From Thiomonas sp. (GTDB lineage Bacteria; Pseudomonadota; Gammaproteobacteria; Burkholderiales; Burkholderiaceae_C), in assembly GCA_027451915.1 (NCBI GenBank), contig DAIDHU010000382.1:1-6769 (forward strand): a stretch of DNA of 6,769 bases, read 5' to 3'. Made by a program: the position numbers and the translations under genes. The stretch's first letter is position 1. Each line of letters opens with the position of its first letter. The notes under the pieces are model-generated. The model did not search any database. It saw only the letters and a list, made by a program, of their open reading frames with translations, and was not told where the DNA came from. Positions 5,044 to 6,769 of this stretch are shown here, piece after piece.

Positions 5044-6507
5044 TCAGGCCGTGCCGCCCACCGTGACGCGGTCGATGCGCAGCGTGGGCTGCCCCACCCC
5101 TACCGGCACGCTCTGCCCTTCCTTGCCGCAGGTGCCCACGCCGGGGTCCAGCTGCATGTCGTTGCCGATCATGCTCACGCGGGTCAGCACGTCGGGGCCA
5201 TTGCCGATCAGCGTGGCGCCCTTGACCGGGTATTGCAGCCTGCCGTTCTCCACCCACCAGGCCTCGCTGGCCGAGAACACGAACTTGCCGCTGGTGATGT
5301 CCACCTGGCCGCCGCCGAAATTCACCGCATACAGGCCGCGGTCGAGGCTGGCGACGATTTCCTGCGGATCCTTGTCCCCGGCCAGCATGTAGGTGTTGGT
5401 CATGCGGGGCATGGGGACATGCGCGTAGCTCTCGCGCCGCGCGTTTCCGGTGGGCTTGCGCTTCATCAGGCGCGCATTGAGCGCGTCCTGCATGTAATCC
5501 ACCAGCACGCCATCCTCGATCAGCACCGTGCGCTCGGTGGGGTGGCCCTCGTCGTCGATGTTCAACGAACCCCGGCGCCCGGGCAGGGTGCCGTCGTCCA
5601 GCACCGTCACGCCGCGCGCGGCCACCTGCTGGCCGATGCGTCCGGCGAAGGCGCTGGAGCCCTTGCGGTTGAAATCGCCCTCCAGCCCATGGCCGATGGC
5701 CTCGTGCAGCAGGATGCCGGGCCAGCCCGAGCCCAGCACCACGCTCATCTCGCCGGCCGGCGCCGGACGCGACTCCAGGTTCAGCACCGCCTGGCGCACC
5801 GCGTCGTCCACATGGTGGCGCAGCGTGGCCTAGTCGAAACGGTCCAGCGCCCAACGACCGCCGCCGCCGGAGGATCCGGTCTCGCGGCGCCCGCCCTGCT
5901 CGGCGATCACGCTGACGTTCAGACGCACCAGCGGGCGCACGTCGGCGGCCAGCAGGCCGTTGGCGCGCATCACCAGCACCACGTCGTACTCGCCGGCCAG
6001 GCTGGCCATCACCTGCACCACGCGCGCATCGGCGGCGCGCGCCATCTCGTCCGCGCGCGCCAGCAGCGCCACCTTGGCCGACGAATCCAGCGCCTGCAGG
6101 GGATCGAAGGGCTCGTAAAGCTGGTGGCCGCCGCCATGTCGCAGCGCCTCGCCCACGCGCACCCGTCCGCGCCCCTGGCGGGCGATGGCCCGCACCGTGC
6201 CGGCTGCCTGCATCAGCCGCGCCTCGGAAATGTCGTCCGAGTAGGCGAAGGCGGTCTTGTCGCCCTCGATGGCGCGAATGCCGAAACCCTGCTCGATGCC
6301 GAAACTTCCGCTCTTGACCAGGCCTTCCTCCAGGCTCCAGCCCTCCGAGCGCGTGTACTGCAGGTAGATGTCGGCATCGTCCAGCCGGTGCTCGAAGGCA
6401 CTGGCCAGCGCACGCTGCAGCGTGGACTCGTCGATCCCGTAGGGCTCGAGCAACAGGCGCCGTGCCTCTTGCAGGCGCAGCAGGGCGGGTTCGGTGGCGG
6501 TATTCAT
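5044..6507 (-). pseudogene. tldD: tldD metalloprotease gene interrupted by an in-frame amber codon
   Basis: TldD pairs with TldE/PmbA to form a cytoplasmic zinc protease that degrades unfolded peptides and matures some ribosomally made peptides. Read through, this frame gives 487 codons, close to E. coli TldD (481). Codon 226 is TAG (5832-5830) and nothing else is broken. The first part (residues 1-225) carries the N-terminal domain up to ETGSSGGGGRW. The frame continues without shift into residues 227-487, with HEAIGH at 268-273 (zinc site), NFGGGQVDITSGKFVFS further on, and Cys460 in GTCGKEGQ, the likely third zinc ligand. All catalytic residues lie after the stop, so the truncated product would be inactive. 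A GTG at 5811, seven codons later, could restart translation but has no ribosome binding site. Sequencing error, a recent nonsense mutation or amber suppression cannot be separated here. The start at 6507 fits the family length. Confidence 0.88.
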
Positions 6508-6513
6508 GGCTCC

Positions 6514-6519
6514 ATTGTA
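6514..6519 (-). promoter_or_regulatory. Candidate -10 box of tldD, placed for a leaderless transcript
   Basis: TACAAT on the minus strand ends exactly six bases before the tldD ATG (6507), so the predicted first transcribed base would be the A of ATG. The intervening GGAGCC contains a GGAG only two bases from the ATG, too close to be a good Shine-Dalgarno sequence. No -35 match is visible in the GC-rich sequence upstream. If transcription starts further upstream, this hexamer is coincidental. Confidence 0.4.
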
Positions 6520-6575
6520 GGAGCCGGGGGCGCCGGGCGCCGGACCACGATACCCCCTGCGCACGCGGGTGTGGC

Positions 6576-6636
6576 GGACACCCCGCGCCCTGCCGCCCAT
6601 GCCCTATGCCAAGCGGGACACCCCACGGCGCCGTGG
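6576..6636. repeat. Direct repeat and palindrome in the tldD upstream gap
   Basis: GGACACCCC occurs at 6576-6584 and again at 6616-6624, 40 bases apart. The second copy runs into a perfect 14-bp palindrome, CCACGGCGCCGTGG (6623-6636), which lies 17 bases beyond the stop of the helix-turn-helix gene. The palindrome has no loop and no T-run, so it is not a clear terminator. The spacing of about four helical turns would suit a regulator binding one face of the DNA, but this is speculation. The rest of 6508-6653 holds nothing else I can support. Confidence 0.35.
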
Positions 6637-6653
6637 CGTGCCCGGGTGACGAT

Positions 6654-6769
6654 TCACTGCGCCGCCAAGACGGAAATGTGTCCGACCCCGCTCGCTGCCT
6701 GCCGTGGCCGGATCATGATTTCCACGTCCTGGTCCAGGGCCGTCAGGAACGCCATCAGACGCTCCACCG
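6654..6769 (-). CDS. HigA-like XRE-family helix-turn-helix protein (C-terminal end only)
   Basis: The last 37 residues of a minus-strand gene enter from the right edge and stop with TGA at 6656-6654. VERLMAFLTALDQDVEIMIRP resembles the tail of short XRE regulators (HTH_37 type), which commonly carry RLMxFLTALGxDVEIVI after the helix-turn-helix and end in a short beta strand like GHISVLAAQ. In many genomes such proteins are antitoxins of HigB/RelE-type toxins, with the toxin gene just upstream. Here the DNA-binding helices and any toxin lie outside the window, so the toxin-antitoxin role is only a possibility. The family call rests on this one motif. Confidence 0.7.
   Translation of the reverse strand, partial: VERLMAFLTALDQDVEIMIRPRQAASGVGHISVLAAQ

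Noticed and set aside
5044..5811. C-terminal half of TldD as an independent gene starting at GTG 5811
   Set aside because: It is in the same frame as the upstream half, lacks a ribosome binding site, and begins in the middle of the family fold; a nonsense codon in one gene explains it better.
6508..6600. 31-codon N-terminal extension of TldD from an ATG at 6600
   Set aside because: The added residues are Arg/Gly/Pro-rich and not family-like, and 6507 gives the normal length.
6673..6690. AATGTGTCCGACCCC-like string as a possible dispersed repeat
   Set aside because: It falls inside the coding end of the HTH gene and encodes the expected C-terminal strand (GVGHIS), so no separate element is needed; a single copy cannot show it is a repeat.

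Overview
The window is GC-rich and dense with housekeeping genes. Their protein sequences look betaproteobacterial (Burkholderiales, probably Alcaligenaceae/Bordetella-like); this placement is inferred from remembered family sequences, not from a search. All but one gene lie on the minus strand.

Left part (1-2910) is purine synthesis: purK (start only, running off the left edge) and purE, joined by a 4-base GTGA overlap. They are divergent from the only plus-strand gene, a CnoX/YbbN-type thioredoxin with a TPR-like C-terminal half. That gene converges on purC. purE, purK and purC supply two neighbouring steps of IMP synthesis (AIR to CAIR to SAICAR). Two GC hairpins separate cnoX from purC, and a 14-bp palindrome lies between cnoX and purE.

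Middle part (3020-4388) is the most interesting. aroG encodes a class I DAHP synthase, the entry enzyme for Phe, Tyr and Trp synthesis. It is preceded by what looks like a complete transcription attenuator: a -10 box, a 27-codon leader peptide whose residues 6-14 read FWFYGFFWF, and a perfect 10-bp terminator hairpin with an eight-T tail. An upstream leader segment is exactly complementary to the 5' arm of that terminator and could act as the antiterminator. The leader uses codons for all three aromatic amino acids, which fits an enzyme feeding all three branches.

Right part (4447-6769) holds a four-helix cytochrome b561-family protein, a tldD gene that is full length except for an in-frame amber codon at position 226, an approximately 146-base intergenic stretch with a palindrome and a short direct repeat, and the last 37 residues of a HigA-like helix-turn-helix protein cut by the right edge. 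No rRNA, tRNA, CRISPR array or insertion sequence was seen.
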